Assembly: GCA_910586395.1 (NCBI GenBank)
Contig: CAJUFX010000002.1
Coordinates: forward strand, 215,598-279,597
Source of the DNA: an uncultured Bacteroidales bacterium
Lineage (GTDB): Bacteria > Bacteroidota > Bacteroidia > Bacteroidales > P3
Length of the DNA: 64,000 nt
Reading direction: 5' to 3'
A program made the translations under genes and the position numbers. The notes below the pieces were generated by a model. The model made no database searches and had not been told where the DNA came from. It was given only the letters and a program-made list of their open reading frames with translations. Positions 47,432 through 57,372 of the stretch are shown one piece after another (positions within the stretch are counted from its first letter, which is position 1; each line of letters opens with the position of its first letter).

Positions 47432-47443
47432 GTCGAACCTCAA

Positions 47444-48100
47444 TTAGAACATCGGTTTCAGGTCGGGCGAAACGATGAGTTTCGCTTCCGTCGCCGCCTG
47501 TACGTCCTCCGGCTTGAAGTCGGGGTTGATTTCGATCAACTCGATGCCGGCCGGTGTCACGCGCATGACGCCCATTTCGGTCACGATCAGGTTGACCCGG
47601 CCTTTGGCCGTCAAGGGTAACGTACATTTCTTTAAAATCTTGGGATTGCCTTTGGCCGTGTGTTCCATGGCCAGGATCACGAGTTTCGCGCCCGTGAGCA
47701 GGTCCATCGCGCCACCCATGCCGGGGGTCATCTTGCCGGGGATCATCCAGTTGGCCAAGTCGCCCTGTTCGTCCACCTGCATCGCGCCCAATACCGTCGC
47801 GTCCACATGGCCGCCGCGGATGATGCCGAAAGAGGTCGCGCTGTCGAACGAACACGCGCCCAAGGCGGGGGAGGTAAAGCCGCCGCCGGCGTTGATGTAT
47901 TCGGGATCCTCCTGGCCTTCGGCCGGCGTGGCGCCCATGCCGAGCAACCCGTTTTCCGATTGCAATACCACCTTGACGCCGGGCGCCAAGTAGTTGGGAA
48001 CGGCCGTAGGCAGGCCGATGCCGAGGTTCACGACGTCGCCGTTCTTAAGTTCTTTGGCCACGCGCCGCGCGATGATTTCGCGCATTTGATTTTTATCCAT
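47444..48100 (-). CDS. atoA: CoA-transferase subunit B (acetoacetate/butyrate type)
   Basis: This 218-residue protein, started at the ATG at 48100, has the CoA-transferase beta-subunit pattern with the catalytic Glu in Q-S-E-N-G-L-L-G-M-G and a G-G-A-M-D-L segment. With AtoD it moves CoA between acetoacetate or acetate and butyryl-CoA, the last steps of lysine fermentation. An upstream extension of the frame runs into kamE and is rejected. The two subunit genes sit at opposite ends of the pathway operon, with atoD first and atoA eighth. Confidence 0.9.
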   Translation of the reverse strand: MDKNQMREIIARRVAKELKNGDVVNLGIGLPTAVPNYLAPGVKVVLQSENGLLGMGATPAEGQEDPEYINAGGGFTSPALGACSFDSATSFGIIRGGHVDATVLGAMQVDEQGDLANWMIPGKMTPGMGGAMDLLTGAKLVILAMEHTAKGNPKILKKCTLPLTAKGRVNLIVTEMGVMRVTPAGIELIEINPDFKPEDVQAATEAKLIVSPDLKPMF

Positions 48101-48117
48101 AGTCGTGTTGTTTCTGA

Positions 48118-48906
48118 TTATTTGCCCATTCTTTTGGCCAGTTCCTGGGCGATGAACGAAGCCACGTCGTCGGCATAGGTATTCATGCCGAAACCGGCGT
48201 CGAAGCCTATTTCCTTGGCTAATTCGTAGGAGACGCGCGGGCCGCCGCAGCATACGATCATCTGCTGACGCAGGTTCTCAGCCTCCATCATCTCGATGAA
48301 TTCCGTCATGTTTTGGATGTGGATGTCCTTTTGGGTCACGGTCTGCGAAACCAGGATGGCGTCGGCCTTGAGTTCGATGGCCTTGGCGATGAGGTCTTCG
48401 TTGAGTACCTGGCTGCCGAGGTTATAGGCCTCTATCATATCGTAGCGTTCCAGGCCGTAGTGGCCGGCAAAGCCTTTCATGTTCATGATGGCGTCTATGC
48501 CGACGGTATGTGCGTCGGTGCCGGTGCTCGCCCCCACCACCACGAGCTTGCGCCCGATGTGGCGGCGGATGAACTCGTCCGTTTCCTCCATGCCCATGAC
48601 GTTGGATTCCACTTTCGGCACGTGGATGGCCGTATAGTCCACCGTATGCGTGCAGTTGCCGTAGGCGTTGAAGAACGTAAAACCTTCCGTCAGCTCCTTA
48701 TAGAACACAATCTGCGGGTTCTCGAACCCCATTTTACGCATCAGCTGTTTGGCCGCCTCAATGGCTTCGTCGCCGGCCGGCACGGGCAGCGTGAAACTCA
48801 ACTGCGTCTTGCCGTCGTTCATCGTGTCGCCGTAAGGCTTGATGCGTTTGGGATCGAACGTCTTGTCTATCTGTTCGGTCGATGTAGAATACAAACCTCC
48901 GCTCAT
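48118..48906 (-). CDS. kamE: Lysine 5,6-aminomutase beta subunit
   Basis: KamE binds adenosylcobalamin and contributes the PLP lysine. The 262-residue protein has the base-off B12 motif D-A-H-T-V-G (D131, H133, G136) and K144, the same positions as in the Clostridium sticklandii enzyme as remembered. With KamD it shifts the amino group of beta-lysine to form 3,5-diaminohexanoate. It lies one base after kamD, so synthesis is coupled. Confidence 0.95.
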   Translation of the reverse strand: MSGGLYSTSTEQIDKTFDPKRIKPYGDTMNDGKTQLSFTLPVPAGDEAIEAAKQLMRKMGFENPQIVFYKELTEGFTFFNAYGNCTHTVDYTAIHVPKVESNVMGMEETDEFIRRHIGRKLVVVGASTGTDAHTVGIDAIMNMKGFAGHYGLERYDMIEAYNLGSQVLNEDLIAKAIELKADAILVSQTVTQKDIHIQNMTEFIEMMEAENLRQQMIVCCGGPRVSYELAKEIGFDAGFGMNTYADDVASFIAQELAKRMGK

Positions 48907-48907
48907 A

Positions 48908-50473
48908 TCAGTTTCCTTTCTTCATTAAAGCAATAAACGGGTTGCTGTACGACTTGCCCTTGGCCGCCACGCCCTGCAGACCCTTGCCACCGGTCTTGGG
49001 ACGCTTGATGTCGGCGAAAATGCCTTTTTCCAAAGCTGTGAACAGACCCTCTTTTTCGATTTTCTGCAACAGTTGCAGGGCCTCGTCCAAGACGAACTGC
49101 GCGCGTTTGCGGATGATGCCGTCTTGCTTGAATTCCATTTCCTCGCCTATATCCTTCATGTTGTTGAAGATGTATTTGGCGTTCTCGATAGAGAGGAAGC
49201 GGTCGCTCATGAACGGCGTGTGGATGGCCTCGGTCGGCATCCCCAATAATTGGATGCCTTGGTTCGTCCAGATGCCGATCTGATTGAACAGCGCGTCCTG
49301 GATATGCCCGCGGAAGATGTTGCCCGTCATGAACTTGGTGGGCGGCATGTATTTCAGCGTGGCTTTCGGGAATATTTCGCGCGTCATCTGCGCCTGCGCC
49401 AGTTCGAGCAGGAAGCCGTTTTCCAGCATCGGATCCATTTCAAACGCGTGACCCAGCCCCATCTGTTCTTCGGGCAGGCCGGCCAACAGGGCCAGCTGCT
49501 CGTTGATGAAGTCTGAGGCCAGCACGGTATGCGCCTCGCTCACGGCGTCGGCCGTGGTCAGGTAATTGTCTTCGCCCGTGTTGATGATCACGCCCGCAAA
49601 GGCGTTGATGACGCGCGAGAAATACTGATCGACGAGCGTGCGCTGCATGTTGATGTCACGGAAAAGAATGCCGTAGAGCGCGTCGTTGAGCATGACGTCC
49701 AGACCTTCCAAGGCCCCCATGACGGCGATTTCGGGCATGCAGAGGCCGGAGCAGTAGTTGCAGAGCCGGATATAGCGGCCTACTTCTTCGCCCACCTCGT
49801 CCAAGGCCTTGCGCATGATGCGGAAGTTCTCCTGCGTGGCCATCGTGCCGCCGAAGCCTTCCGTGGTGGCGCCGTAAGGCACGTAGTCCAACAGGCTCTG
49901 GCCCGTGGTGCGGATCACCGCCACCACGTCGGCGCCCTGCCGGGCCGCGGCCTGTGCCTGCACCACATCTTCGTAGATGTTGCCGGTGGCCACGATGACG
50001 TAGAGGTAAGGCTTGGGGCCTTCGCCGATGGTCTGCAGATATTTCTCGCGCCGCGCCCGCCGATCGCGGATACGTTCGATGGAAGCGTCCACATAGGGTT
50101 GCAGGGCGGCCTCACGCTGCTGGGGCGTGGCCACCGGGAATTTCTCTATCTCGCACAGGCCGCGCGCCAAGGCTTCGGCCACCTGTTGCGGCGTTTTGCC
50201 TTCGGCCACGACGGCATTGCCGATCGCGAACATGACGCCTTCGCCCAAAAGGCCGCTGTCTTTCATCGCGTCCACCACCACATTGGGCAGGGGCACGCCG
50301 TTCTCGTCCACGCCGTCGATGCCCAAAAGGCGGGCTATCGTGCGTTCCACTGCCACGGTGGTATAGCCGTCCACGAACTGCTGTACGTCTTCGGCAATGC
50401 GGGCGGCCGACATCTTGGCCGCCTCCACCTTGGCGAAATCCAAACCTAATTTGCTCTTCTTTTCCTCCGCCAT
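48908..50473 (-). CDS. kamD: Lysine 5,6-aminomutase alpha subunit
   Basis: This 521-residue protein is the large TIM-barrel subunit that binds PLP and substrate. Typical segments are L-G-L-D-F-A-K-V near the start, the A-T-G-N-I-Y-E-D-V-V-Q-A block and M-Q-R-T-L-V-D-Q-Y-F-S. Length matches KamD (515-530). It follows kamA by 4 nt and precedes kamE by one, consistent with stoichiometric production of the complex. Confidence 0.95.
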   Translation of the reverse strand: MAEEKKSKLGLDFAKVEAAKMSAARIAEDVQQFVDGYTTVAVERTIARLLGIDGVDENGVPLPNVVVDAMKDSGLLGEGVMFAIGNAVVAEGKTPQQVAEALARGLCEIEKFPVATPQQREAALQPYVDASIERIRDRRARREKYLQTIGEGPKPYLYVIVATGNIYEDVVQAQAAARQGADVVAVIRTTGQSLLDYVPYGATTEGFGGTMATQENFRIMRKALDEVGEEVGRYIRLCNYCSGLCMPEIAVMGALEGLDVMLNDALYGILFRDINMQRTLVDQYFSRVINAFAGVIINTGEDNYLTTADAVSEAHTVLASDFINEQLALLAGLPEEQMGLGHAFEMDPMLENGFLLELAQAQMTREIFPKATLKYMPPTKFMTGNIFRGHIQDALFNQIGIWTNQGIQLLGMPTEAIHTPFMSDRFLSIENAKYIFNNMKDIGEEMEFKQDGIIRKRAQFVLDEALQLLQKIEKEGLFTALEKGIFADIKRPKTGGKGLQGVAAKGKSYSNPFIALMKKGN

Positions 50474-50477
50474 CGGA

Positions 50478-51725
50478 TTAGTGTTTTTCGTTGCGTTTCT
50501 TTCTGTCCAGATTGTCCGGTTCCAACGAAATGCCGTCCGCCTTTCCGCACATGAGCGCGCTCACGCCCTCGGTCTTGAGGTTGCGGTCGTTTTCCATGGC
50601 CGTCTCGTTGTCGTAATTCGTCGGTTCGGTATAGGTCGTGATGACGCCCTCGTAGTTCCGCAGGATCACCTTGCCCGTACCTTGCGAAATGAGGTAGTTC
50701 GGCATGACGGGAATCTTGCCGCCGCCGCCCGGCGCATCCACGACGAACGTCGGCACGGCGTAGCCCGAGATATGGCCTCTCAGGCCCTCGATGATTTCGA
50801 TGCCCTTGGCCACGGGCGTGCGGAAGTGTTCCAAGCCCATGGAAAGGTCGCATTGGTAGATATAATACGGTCTCACGCGGATTTTGACGAGGTTGCACAT
50901 GAGTTTCTTCATGACCTCCACCGAGTCGTTCACGCCGCGCAACAGAACCGACTGGTTGCCGAGCGGGATGCCGGCGTTGGCCAGACGGGCGCAGGCGCCG
51001 GCCGACTCTTCCGTGATTTCGTTCGAATGGTTGAAGTGGGTGTTGAGCCAGATCGGGTGGTATTTGCTCAGCATGGCCACGAGTTCGGGCGTGATGCGCT
51101 GCGGGCAGACCACGGGCGTGCGGCTGCCGATGCGGATGATTTCCACATGGGGAATGGCGCGCAGGCGTTTGATGATGGATTCCAATACTTGGTCCGAAAC
51201 CAAAAGCGCGTCCCCGCCTGAGAGCAGTACGTCCCGTACCTGAGGCGTCTTGGCGATGTATTCAATCGCCTTGTCGATGCGTTCGGCCGGCGACTCGCAG
51301 TCGTGCTGGCCGGCAAAGCGGCGCCGCGTGCAGTGGCGGCAGTACATCGAACACTGGTCGGTGATGAGGAGCAGCACGCGGTCCGGATAACGGTGCGTGA
51401 GGCCCGGCACCGGCGAATCCGAGTCTTCGTGCAGCGGATCCAACAGGTCGGCGGCCGACCGGTGGGTTTCCAAGCCCATCGGGATGGCCTGACGGCGCAC
51501 GGGGTCGTGCGGATCGTCCGGGTTGATCAGGCTCAGGTAATACGGCGTAATCGCCATACGCAACGTCTTGAGCGTCTGTTTGACCCCTTCTTCTTCAGCG
51601 GGGGTGAGGCTGATGTATTTCTTGAGGTCTTCCAATGTCTCTATGCGGTTCTGTACCTGCCACGTCCAGTCGTTCCACTGGGCATCGGTCACATGGGGAA
51701 ACATCTCTTTTCTTCTGCTGGCCAT
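50478..51725 (-). CDS. kamA: Lysine 2,3-aminomutase
   Basis: This radical-SAM, PLP-dependent enzyme converts L-lysine to L-beta-lysine, the entry step of the pathway. The 415-residue protein has the 4Fe-4S motif C125-x3-C129-x2-C132 ([10 protein letters not shown]), the S-G-G-D-A-L segment, and the PLP lysine in A-P-G-G-G-G-K. Length equals that of the Clostridium subterminale enzyme (416). The gene lies between kdd and kamD in the operon. Confidence 0.96.
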   Translation of the reverse strand: MASRRKEMFPHVTDAQWNDWTWQVQNRIETLEDLKKYISLTPAEEEGVKQTLKTLRMAITPYYLSLINPDDPHDPVRRQAIPMGLETHRSAADLLDPLHEDSDSPVPGLTHRYPDRVLLLITDQCSMYCRHCTRRRFAGQHDCESPAERIDKAIEYIAKTPQVRDVLLSGGDALLVSDQVLESIIKRLRAIPHVEIIRIGSRTPVVCPQRITPELVAMLSKYHPIWLNTHFNHSNEITEESAGACARLANAGIPLGNQSVLLRGVNDSVEVMKKLMCNLVKIRVRPYYIYQCDLSMGLEHFRTPVAKGIEIIEGLRGHISGYAVPTFVVDAPGGGGKIPVMPNYLISQGTGKVILRNYEGVITTYTEPTNYDNETAMENDRNLKTEGVSALMCGKADGISLEPDNLDRKKRNEKH

Positions 51726-51850
51726 AGTAAATCTTTATATCACCGTTAAACAAATTGCCCCGAAAGGCGAAGGTAAAGATGTGTCGGAAAGGCTAAGAGG
51801 CAGGCATAGCACCGGCGCCAATCAGCCTTTCTGGCACATCCTGGGGAAAA

Positions 51851-52894
51851 TTAAGCGTAGAGGTCCGTGAAAACCTTGCGCAACGCCTCGTTCTCGCGCA
51901 GTTCCTGCAGCGTGATTTCGGCATGGCCCTTCGTGTAGCCGTTGCCGACAATCATCGTGACGTCCTTGCCGACGCCTTCCGCGCCCAAAGCCGCTTTCGT
52001 GAACGAAGTGGCCATCGAGAAGAAATAAACCACACCGTCGTCTTTCGTGCAGATGATGCTGGCCATTTCCGTATTTTCGATGTTCACGTTGTTGATCGTC
52101 ACGTCGCAGAGCTGGCCTTTCGTCAGTTCTTCGATTTTCTCGTAAATCGCGACGGGCTGCGTGGCGTCGGCCGTGAACACGTGGTCGCAGAAACCGAGAT
52201 CCGTAAGGCGTTTGGCGCTCTTTTCACTGTGGCAGAGGCCGATGACCTTGCCCGTCACGCCGGCGCGTTTCTTGGCTTCGTAGCAGCAGAGCATGCCCGA
52301 TTTGCCGCCCGCGCCGATAATCAAGACCGTGTCGCCGGGTTTGACCAATTTGGCCGTCTGGGCCGGCGCACCGGCTACGTCCAAAGCCGAAAGGGCGAGG
52401 TTTTCGGGCAGATCGGAAGGAATCTTGGCATAGATGCCGCTTTCGAACAGGATGGCCTTGCCGTCGATATCGACTTGGTCGATGTCGGCGCGGATGTCCT
52501 TGATTTTGTCGATGCGCAACGGCGTGAGCGACAACGAAACCAACGTAGCGATCTTGTCACCTTCCTTGAGGTCGATTTTGCCTTTGAGCGCGTCGCCGAT
52601 TTTTTCCACGGTGCCGAGCAGCATGCCGCCCGAACCCGTTACGGGATTGCGGTGTTTGCCTTGTTTTTCCACGATGCCGAGCATGATTTCGGCAATCTTG
52701 GCCTTGTCGCCGCCGGCCTGTTCTTCGATTTGCGTGAAGCTGGCGGAGTCTATGTTCAGCGTCTGTACGTCAATGAGGATTTCATTGTCGTAGAGCACGT
52801 CCATGTTGTTGTCGATTTTGTCGGCGGGTTGGGGGAGAACGCCTTTGGGCGAAATGACGCGGTGCGTACCGTATTTGTTTCCTTTGGGTTGCAT
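51851..52894 (-). CDS. kdd: L-erythro-3,5-diaminohexanoate dehydrogenase
   Basis: Kdd oxidises 3,5-diaminohexanoate to 5-amino-3-oxohexanoate with NAD+. The 347-residue protein has a zinc-free MDR-like architecture: K-Y-G-T-H-R-V-I near the start, P-V-T-G-S-G-G-M-L-L-G, and the nucleotide loop I-I-G-A-G-G-K-S-G-M-L near residue 190. The gene sits between kce and kamA, the order found in known clusters. A 125-nt gap separates it from kamA. Confidence 0.94.
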   Translation of the reverse strand: MQPKGNKYGTHRVISPKGVLPQPADKIDNNMDVLYDNEILIDVQTLNIDSASFTQIEEQAGGDKAKIAEIMLGIVEKQGKHRNPVTGSGGMLLGTVEKIGDALKGKIDLKEGDKIATLVSLSLTPLRIDKIKDIRADIDQVDIDGKAILFESGIYAKIPSDLPENLALSALDVAGAPAQTAKLVKPGDTVLIIGAGGKSGMLCCYEAKKRAGVTGKVIGLCHSEKSAKRLTDLGFCDHVFTADATQPVAIYEKIEELTKGQLCDVTINNVNIENTEMASIICTKDDGVVYFFSMATSFTKAALGAEGVGKDVTMIVGNGYTKGHAEITLQELRENEALRKVFTDLYA

Positions 52895-52979
52895 GTTTTT
52901 ATAAGTTTAATGGTTGTTAATTCGGTTTGTTGTTCTATTCTTTTTCCCGGGTGATCCCACGCTTTTTCCGGCCTCTCGC

Positions 52980-53807
52980 TTAGGCTTTGGGCTTGAGCGA
53001 AAGGATTTGGCGCGCTTCGGCCGGATTGGCGATTTCGCGTCCGAGTTCTTTGGCCAGACGGACCACTTTAGCGACGAGTTCCCCGTTGCTTTTGGCCAAT
53101 ACGCCGCGTTCGAGATAGAGGTTGTCCTCGAAGCCGACGCGGACGTTGCCGCCCATCGCGATAGCCGGTGCGGCCAGCGTGAAGGCATGACGGCCGATGC
53201 CCGTCGCCGTCCAGGTGGAGCCGGCGGGAATCGCGTTGACGAGCCAGCAGAGGTTGGGTACCGTGGCGGGCGTGCAGCCGGGTACGCCGAGCACGAAGTT
53301 GAACTGCATCGGGTCGCCGGGTACGAGGCCTTTCTTGGCCATCGTCAGAATGGTGTCCAGATGGCCCATCTCAAAGCATTCGTATTCGGGTTTGATGTGG
53401 TTTTCGAGCATGCGTTTGCCGAAATCGCGCATCATGGGCATCGTGTTTTCAAACACGTCGTCGCCGAAGTTGCACGTGCCGCAGTCGAGCGTGGCCATTT
53501 CGGGGAACAGTTCCGTCGGTTGAAGCCGTTCTTCGGCCGTCATGCCCACGGCGCCGCCCGTCGAGGGAATCAGGATCACGTCGGGACATACTTTGTAAAT
53601 GGCGTCGATGCACTCCTTGAAACGCGCCTTGCTCTGGGTCGGCGTGCCGTCATCTTCGCGCACGTGGACGTGTACGATGGCCGCGCCCGCGTCATAGGCC
53701 GACTTGGCTTCGCGCACGATTTCCTCCACCGTGTAAGGAACGGCCGGATTTTGTTCTTTCGTCACTTCGGCCCCGCAGATGGCGGCCGTGATAATCAGTT
53801 TCTCCAT
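52980..53807 (-). CDS. kce: 3-keto-5-aminohexanoate cleavage enzyme
   Basis: Kce condenses 5-amino-3-oxohexanoate with acetyl-CoA and cleaves it to acetoacetate and 3-aminobutyryl-CoA. The 275-residue TIM-barrel protein has the zinc ligands H46 and H48 (V-H-V-H-V-R) and E14 (C-G-A-E-V-T), and the family's G-G-N-V-R-V-G-F-E-D-N near the C-terminus. Length is standard. The gene lies 3 nt after kal on the same strand. Confidence 0.95.
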   Translation of the reverse strand: MEKLIITAAICGAEVTKEQNPAVPYTVEEIVREAKSAYDAGAAIVHVHVREDDGTPTQSKARFKECIDAIYKVCPDVILIPSTGGAVGMTAEERLQPTELFPEMATLDCGTCNFGDDVFENTMPMMRDFGKRMLENHIKPEYECFEMGHLDTILTMAKKGLVPGDPMQFNFVLGVPGCTPATVPNLCWLVNAIPAGSTWTATGIGRHAFTLAAPAIAMGGNVRVGFEDNLYLERGVLAKSNGELVAKVVRLAKELGREIANPAEARQILSLKPKA

Positions 53808-53810
53808 AAT

Positions 53811-54206
53811 CTATTTGCGTTTGCACGATTTGGGGGTTACACAAGTGCCGACGGCTTTGGCAACGATAATCGGTTCTTCAAGCACATCGGCGGCCGAAGC
53901 CGAAATATCGGGACGGGTCGCGATCACTTTGCGCGCCACAAATTCCATCTTGCGGCTGGTGTTGCCCACTTTTACAATCGTTCCTTCCGCTTCGATGTAG
54001 TCGCCGGCATAGACGGGCGCCAAAAATTCAATGCTTTCGTAACCGGCAAAGAGGCCTTCATCGCCGTCTATCTGAATCAACAGTTCGGTGGCGACATCGC
54101 CGAACAGGTGCACCATATGCGCCCCGTCAACTAAGTTTCCGCCGTAGTGCGCGTCTTTCGCGCTCATCCGCAGGCGGAGTACGGATTTATATTGCTTTTC
54201 TTCCAT
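53811..54206 (-). CDS. kal: 3-aminobutyryl-CoA ammonia-lyase
   Basis: Kal removes ammonia from L-3-aminobutyryl-CoA to give crotonyl-CoA. The 131-residue hotdog-fold protein has the family run of [16 protein letters not shown] and D-G-D-E-G-L-F, matching known Kal proteins in length. It lies between atoD and kce. The crotonyl-CoA formed would need a butyryl-CoA dehydrogenase; none is encoded in this window. Confidence 0.93.
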   Translation of the reverse strand: MEEKQYKSVLRLRMSAKDAHYGGNLVDGAHMVHLFGDVATELLIQIDGDEGLFAGYESIEFLAPVYAGDYIEAEGTIVKVGNTSRKMEFVARKVIATRPDISASAADVLEEPIIVAKAVGTCVTPKSCKRK

Positions 54207-54277
54207 AACGGTTTTTGTTTCAAGGTCTGTTTGTGCTGACCCGTCACGCTCGACGGGCCGGGGGCATTGCGCTTTGT

Positions 54278-54922
54278 TTACTTTACGATATAATCCACGA
54301 GGATGGACGGCGTCTTGATATTTTCGGGCGCGAGGCTACCCACGGGTTTTACATCGGCCACTTCGGCAATGACGAGGTCGGCCGCCGTCGCCATCATCGG
54401 GTTGAAATTCTGCGAGGTGCCGCGGTAGATGAGGTTGCCCTCTTCGTCGCCTACGCTCGCGCCAATCAACGCGACATCCGCATGCAACGGTTTTTCAAGC
54501 AGATAATCCTTGCCGTCCACGTTGATGACCTGTTTGCCTTCGGCCACGACGGTGCCCAAGCCCGTAGGGGTCAGTACGCCGCCTAAACCGGCGCCGCCCG
54601 CGCGGACGCGTTCGGCCAATGTACCCTGCGGACAGAATTCCACTTCCAGTTCGCCTTGGTTCATCTGATCCATCGTCAAGGCGTTGGTGCCGATATGCGA
54701 TACGAATATTTTCTTAACTTGTTTGTTGGCGATGAGTTTGCCGATGCCTTTTTCGGGATAGGCCGTATCGTTGCAAATCAAGGTCAGGTTCTTGACGCCG
54801 GAAGCCGCCAAGGCGTCGATGATTTTGAGGGGTGAACCGACGGCGAGGAAGCCGCCGATCATGACGGTGGCGCCGTCTTTTACATAGGCGGCCGCTTCTG
54901 CGGCGGAAATGAATTTGCTCAT
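54278..54922 (-). CDS. atoD: CoA-transferase subunit A (acetoacetate/butyrate type)
   Basis: This 214-residue alpha subunit has the CoA-binding start [16 protein letters not shown] and the C-terminal [10 protein letters not shown] pattern. It pairs with the product of atoA, six genes downstream. It is the first gene of the ten-gene operon; a Bacteroidetes promoter lies 59 nt upstream of its start. With AtoA it exchanges CoA between butyryl-CoA and acetoacetate or acetate. Confidence 0.92.
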   Translation of the reverse strand: MSKFISAAEAAAYVKDGATVMIGGFLAVGSPLKIIDALAASGVKNLTLICNDTAYPEKGIGKLIANKQVKKIFVSHIGTNALTMDQMNQGELEVEFCPQGTLAERVRAGGAGLGGVLTPTGLGTVVAEGKQVINVDGKDYLLEKPLHADVALIGASVGDEEGNLIYRGTSQNFNPMMATAADLVIAEVADVKPVGSLAPENIKTPSILVDYIVK

Positions 54923-54980
54923 ATTTCGGATATTTTATTTACGCGTGTATGGTTTTTGTATAACACAGGCAATATGCCGA

Positions 54981-55011
54981 CAAATATACGAAAACCGCGC
55001 GCAAACACCAA
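54981..55011 (-). promoter_or_regulatory. Promoter of the lysine-fermentation operon
   Basis: On the minus strand TTG (55009-55011), a 20-nt spacer and TATATTTG (54981-54988) fit the consensus, 59 nt before atoD. Confidence 0.7.
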
Positions 55012-55073
55012 GTTCGCTTGAGTGTTTGCTGAGGCACCCGCAGTATCGGCATAACAATGCCAGTTAGAGGATT

Positions 55074-57314
55074 TTATCTTAAGATGGTGACGGAGCCGGA
55101 CTGTTTTTTCTTTTTTCCTTTGTAATCCTTGTAGGTGGCCACGTAGAAATAGACGCCGTCCGTGGCGTCCTGTCCGTTGCCCTTGATCTTGCCGTCCCAT
55201 TCGAAGTCTTCGGGTTCGCCCTTGTGCGCGGCCACTTGGTTTCCCCATCGGTTGAAGATGCGTATTTCGAACTCAAAGAGTTTTTCCATGGTCTTGAGTT
55301 TGAAAACGTCGTTGATGCCGTCGCCGTTGGGGGTAAAGACGTTGGGGGCTTCGAACTGTGGTGTGCAGTCCTCTTCGGTGATATTAAGTTCGCTGTATGC
55401 CATGCAACCGGCCGTGTCCATGACATAGAGCGTGTACGTGCCCGGCGTGTCTATCCAAATCTCGGCTGAGGCGTCCCATGGCCAGGTGTCGATGTCCCCG
55501 TCTTCGGGCGCCTCTCCCGGATTGCGGAACTGCATGTAATTGCCGCCGTCTCCGCTGTCGTCATCCTCATAGTCGCCCTCTCCGTCCGCGCCGCCCTCTC
55601 CGCCCTTGAACCAGACGTAACGGTTACCCCCGTAAGGCAGCGTGGGGTCAAACGCGACGGGCGTTTCCGGACAGACGGTGGTATCTTGCATCACCACCGT
55701 GATGCGTTCCTTGGGATGGTGGTGCAGGACGAACGATTCGGAGTGTCGGCTGCAGTGGTTGACTCCGGTAACGGTATAAACACCTGAGTCTGCGGCGTAG
55801 ATGATTTTATCAGCGGTGGTGTCGAAGGGCACGGAGTCGAAGAGCCAGATGTAGTAGGCGTCTGGCGAGAAGACGAGGCTGTCTCGGTCGAGGAAGAGTC
55901 CGATGGAGTCGTAGTGGCAGATGGTGGTGTCGCCGTTCCGGACGAAGAAATCGATGTCGGGCCAGATATAGAGCTGCAGGTCGATGGTGTCGGCGGCGAC
56001 GGGGCAGTCGGGCGTGGCGTCGGGGTTGTCGGTCTCGTTGCCGCCGGCGTCGGGCAAAAAGACGTTTACGGTCAAGAGGCCGGTGTCTTGCGGAAAATAC
56101 AGCCGCAGGCGCGTGGGGTCGCTTTCGTCGTTGGGGTTGTCGGCCTCGTCCGTCCGTCCGTCGCGCAGGGTGTCGCCGCGCAGCGTCCATACAAAGCGCA
56201 AGTCGTCGTAGTTCGGTAGATGCCGGTTGTACTGGCCCATGTCGAACAGCACCGAGTCGCCGCGGCATCCGACGAGGGAGTCGCCGCCGAGGTAGGCGTA
56301 GGGCGGGAGAAAGCGCACGATCACGCTGTCGGTAAGCGTGTCGCCGCAGGTATTGTAAAGCGTGCAGAAGCGTTGGTCGAGCGTGTCTCCGCGGAAAGCG
56401 AAGCGGTAGGAGGAGGCGGTGTCGCCGTCGTTCCAGAGGAACGCGATGTGGGGCTGGTCGGATGTAAACGTGAGGGCGCCGGTACGGCTACCGCAGGCCT
56501 CCAGCGTGTCGTGTGGCAGGAAGGGCCGGGGTTTGGGGTAAAGCGCGACGTTTACGGTGTCGCCCTCGCGGTCGGGACATCCGTTATCGACGGTGTTTAT
56601 CAGGGAGAATGCGTAAATGCCCGGCTCTGTGATGAAGATGGAGTCGCCCTCGTGGATTACGTCGGCGACCGAAGAGAGGTTGTGCCAAATGGTGCTGTAA
56701 CCCGCGTGCGGCCGGTCGGTGGCCACAATCAGCAGGCTGTCGCCCTCGCAGAAAGCCGTGTCATGAAACGGCAGTTTGACCGGCGTAGAATCGCAAGGCC
56801 GTTTTCCACCAACAAAATGAATGTATATCGTGTCTCCTTTCCGGTCAGGGCATTCGGGACTGTCGCTCTCAACGGAGTAACTGAAAGGGACAATATCTTG
56901 TGACGCTTCAAGACATGCAAATGTATTTAAATCATCGTTTAGGGCATGTCCAAAAGCGTGCATTACGGTATTGGGGGCATCACAATAATCATGAAAAGTA
57001 TGATCTAAATGGCAGATGTAAATGGAATGTTTTTTTTCATATTCTGTTTTGAGAGGGGATATATAACCGAAAGGTTTAAAATTCCAAAGAAGATTATGGT
57101 TAAATAAACCGAGCGGTAACAAAGCACACGTATCCCCCACATAGAGAATCGTGTCGTGGAACGGAAACTTGACCGGTGTCGTGTCGCAAGGCGTCCAGTC
57201 GTTGTCGTGGTGTTGCGCCATGCCGGTCGTCGGCCACAGCAGAAAAGCCAATACCAGCCACCATAGCCGTCGGCCTATCGGTAATCCGATGAAAAGAAGA
57301 TATATCACGCGCAT
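55074..57314 (-). CDS. Exported protein with gliding-motility-type (T9SS type-B) C-terminal domain
   Basis: Starting at the ATG at 57314 gives 746 residues with a signal peptide (L-V-L-A-F-L-L-W, cleavage near M-A-Q). The frame stays open upstream to 57485, but that part overlaps the promoter side of the next gene and looks non-coding. The body has PKD- or Ig-like units with repeated D-T-x-x-x-C/D-S elements (C-D-T-T-P-V-K-F-P-F-H-D-T and C-D-S-T-P-V-K-L-P-F-H-D-T are near duplicates). The end is the CHU_C domain: P-N-V-F-T-P-N-G-D-G-I-N-D-V-F, I-F-N-R-W-G, W-D-G, D-G-V-Y-F-Y. T9SS would export it to the surface. The role is unknown. Confidence 0.85.
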   Translation of the reverse strand: MRVIYLLFIGLPIGRRLWWLVLAFLLWPTTGMAQHHDNDWTPCDTTPVKFPFHDTILYVGDTCALLPLGLFNHNLLWNFKPFGYISPLKTEYEKKHSIYICHLDHTFHDYCDAPNTVMHAFGHALNDDLNTFACLEASQDIVPFSYSVESDSPECPDRKGDTIYIHFVGGKRPCDSTPVKLPFHDTAFCEGDSLLIVATDRPHAGYSTIWHNLSSVADVIHEGDSIFITEPGIYAFSLINTVDNGCPDREGDTVNVALYPKPRPFLPHDTLEACGSRTGALTFTSDQPHIAFLWNDGDTASSYRFAFRGDTLDQRFCTLYNTCGDTLTDSVIVRFLPPYAYLGGDSLVGCRGDSVLFDMGQYNRHLPNYDDLRFVWTLRGDTLRDGRTDEADNPNDESDPTRLRLYFPQDTGLLTVNVFLPDAGGNETDNPDATPDCPVAADTIDLQLYIWPDIDFFVRNGDTTICHYDSIGLFLDRDSLVFSPDAYYIWLFDSVPFDTTADKIIYAADSGVYTVTGVNHCSRHSESFVLHHHPKERITVVMQDTTVCPETPVAFDPTLPYGGNRYVWFKGGEGGADGEGDYEDDDSGDGGNYMQFRNPGEAPEDGDIDTWPWDASAEIWIDTPGTYTLYVMDTAGCMAYSELNITEEDCTPQFEAPNVFTPNGDGINDVFKLKTMEKLFEFEIRIFNRWGNQVAAHKGEPEDFEWDGKIKGNGQDATDGVYFYVATYKDYKGKKKKQSGSVTILR

Positions 57315-57372
57315 AGTAGCGCAAATATAACGATTTTTCAGGAAAAATCGTGTTACCTGTATGCAAAATGCC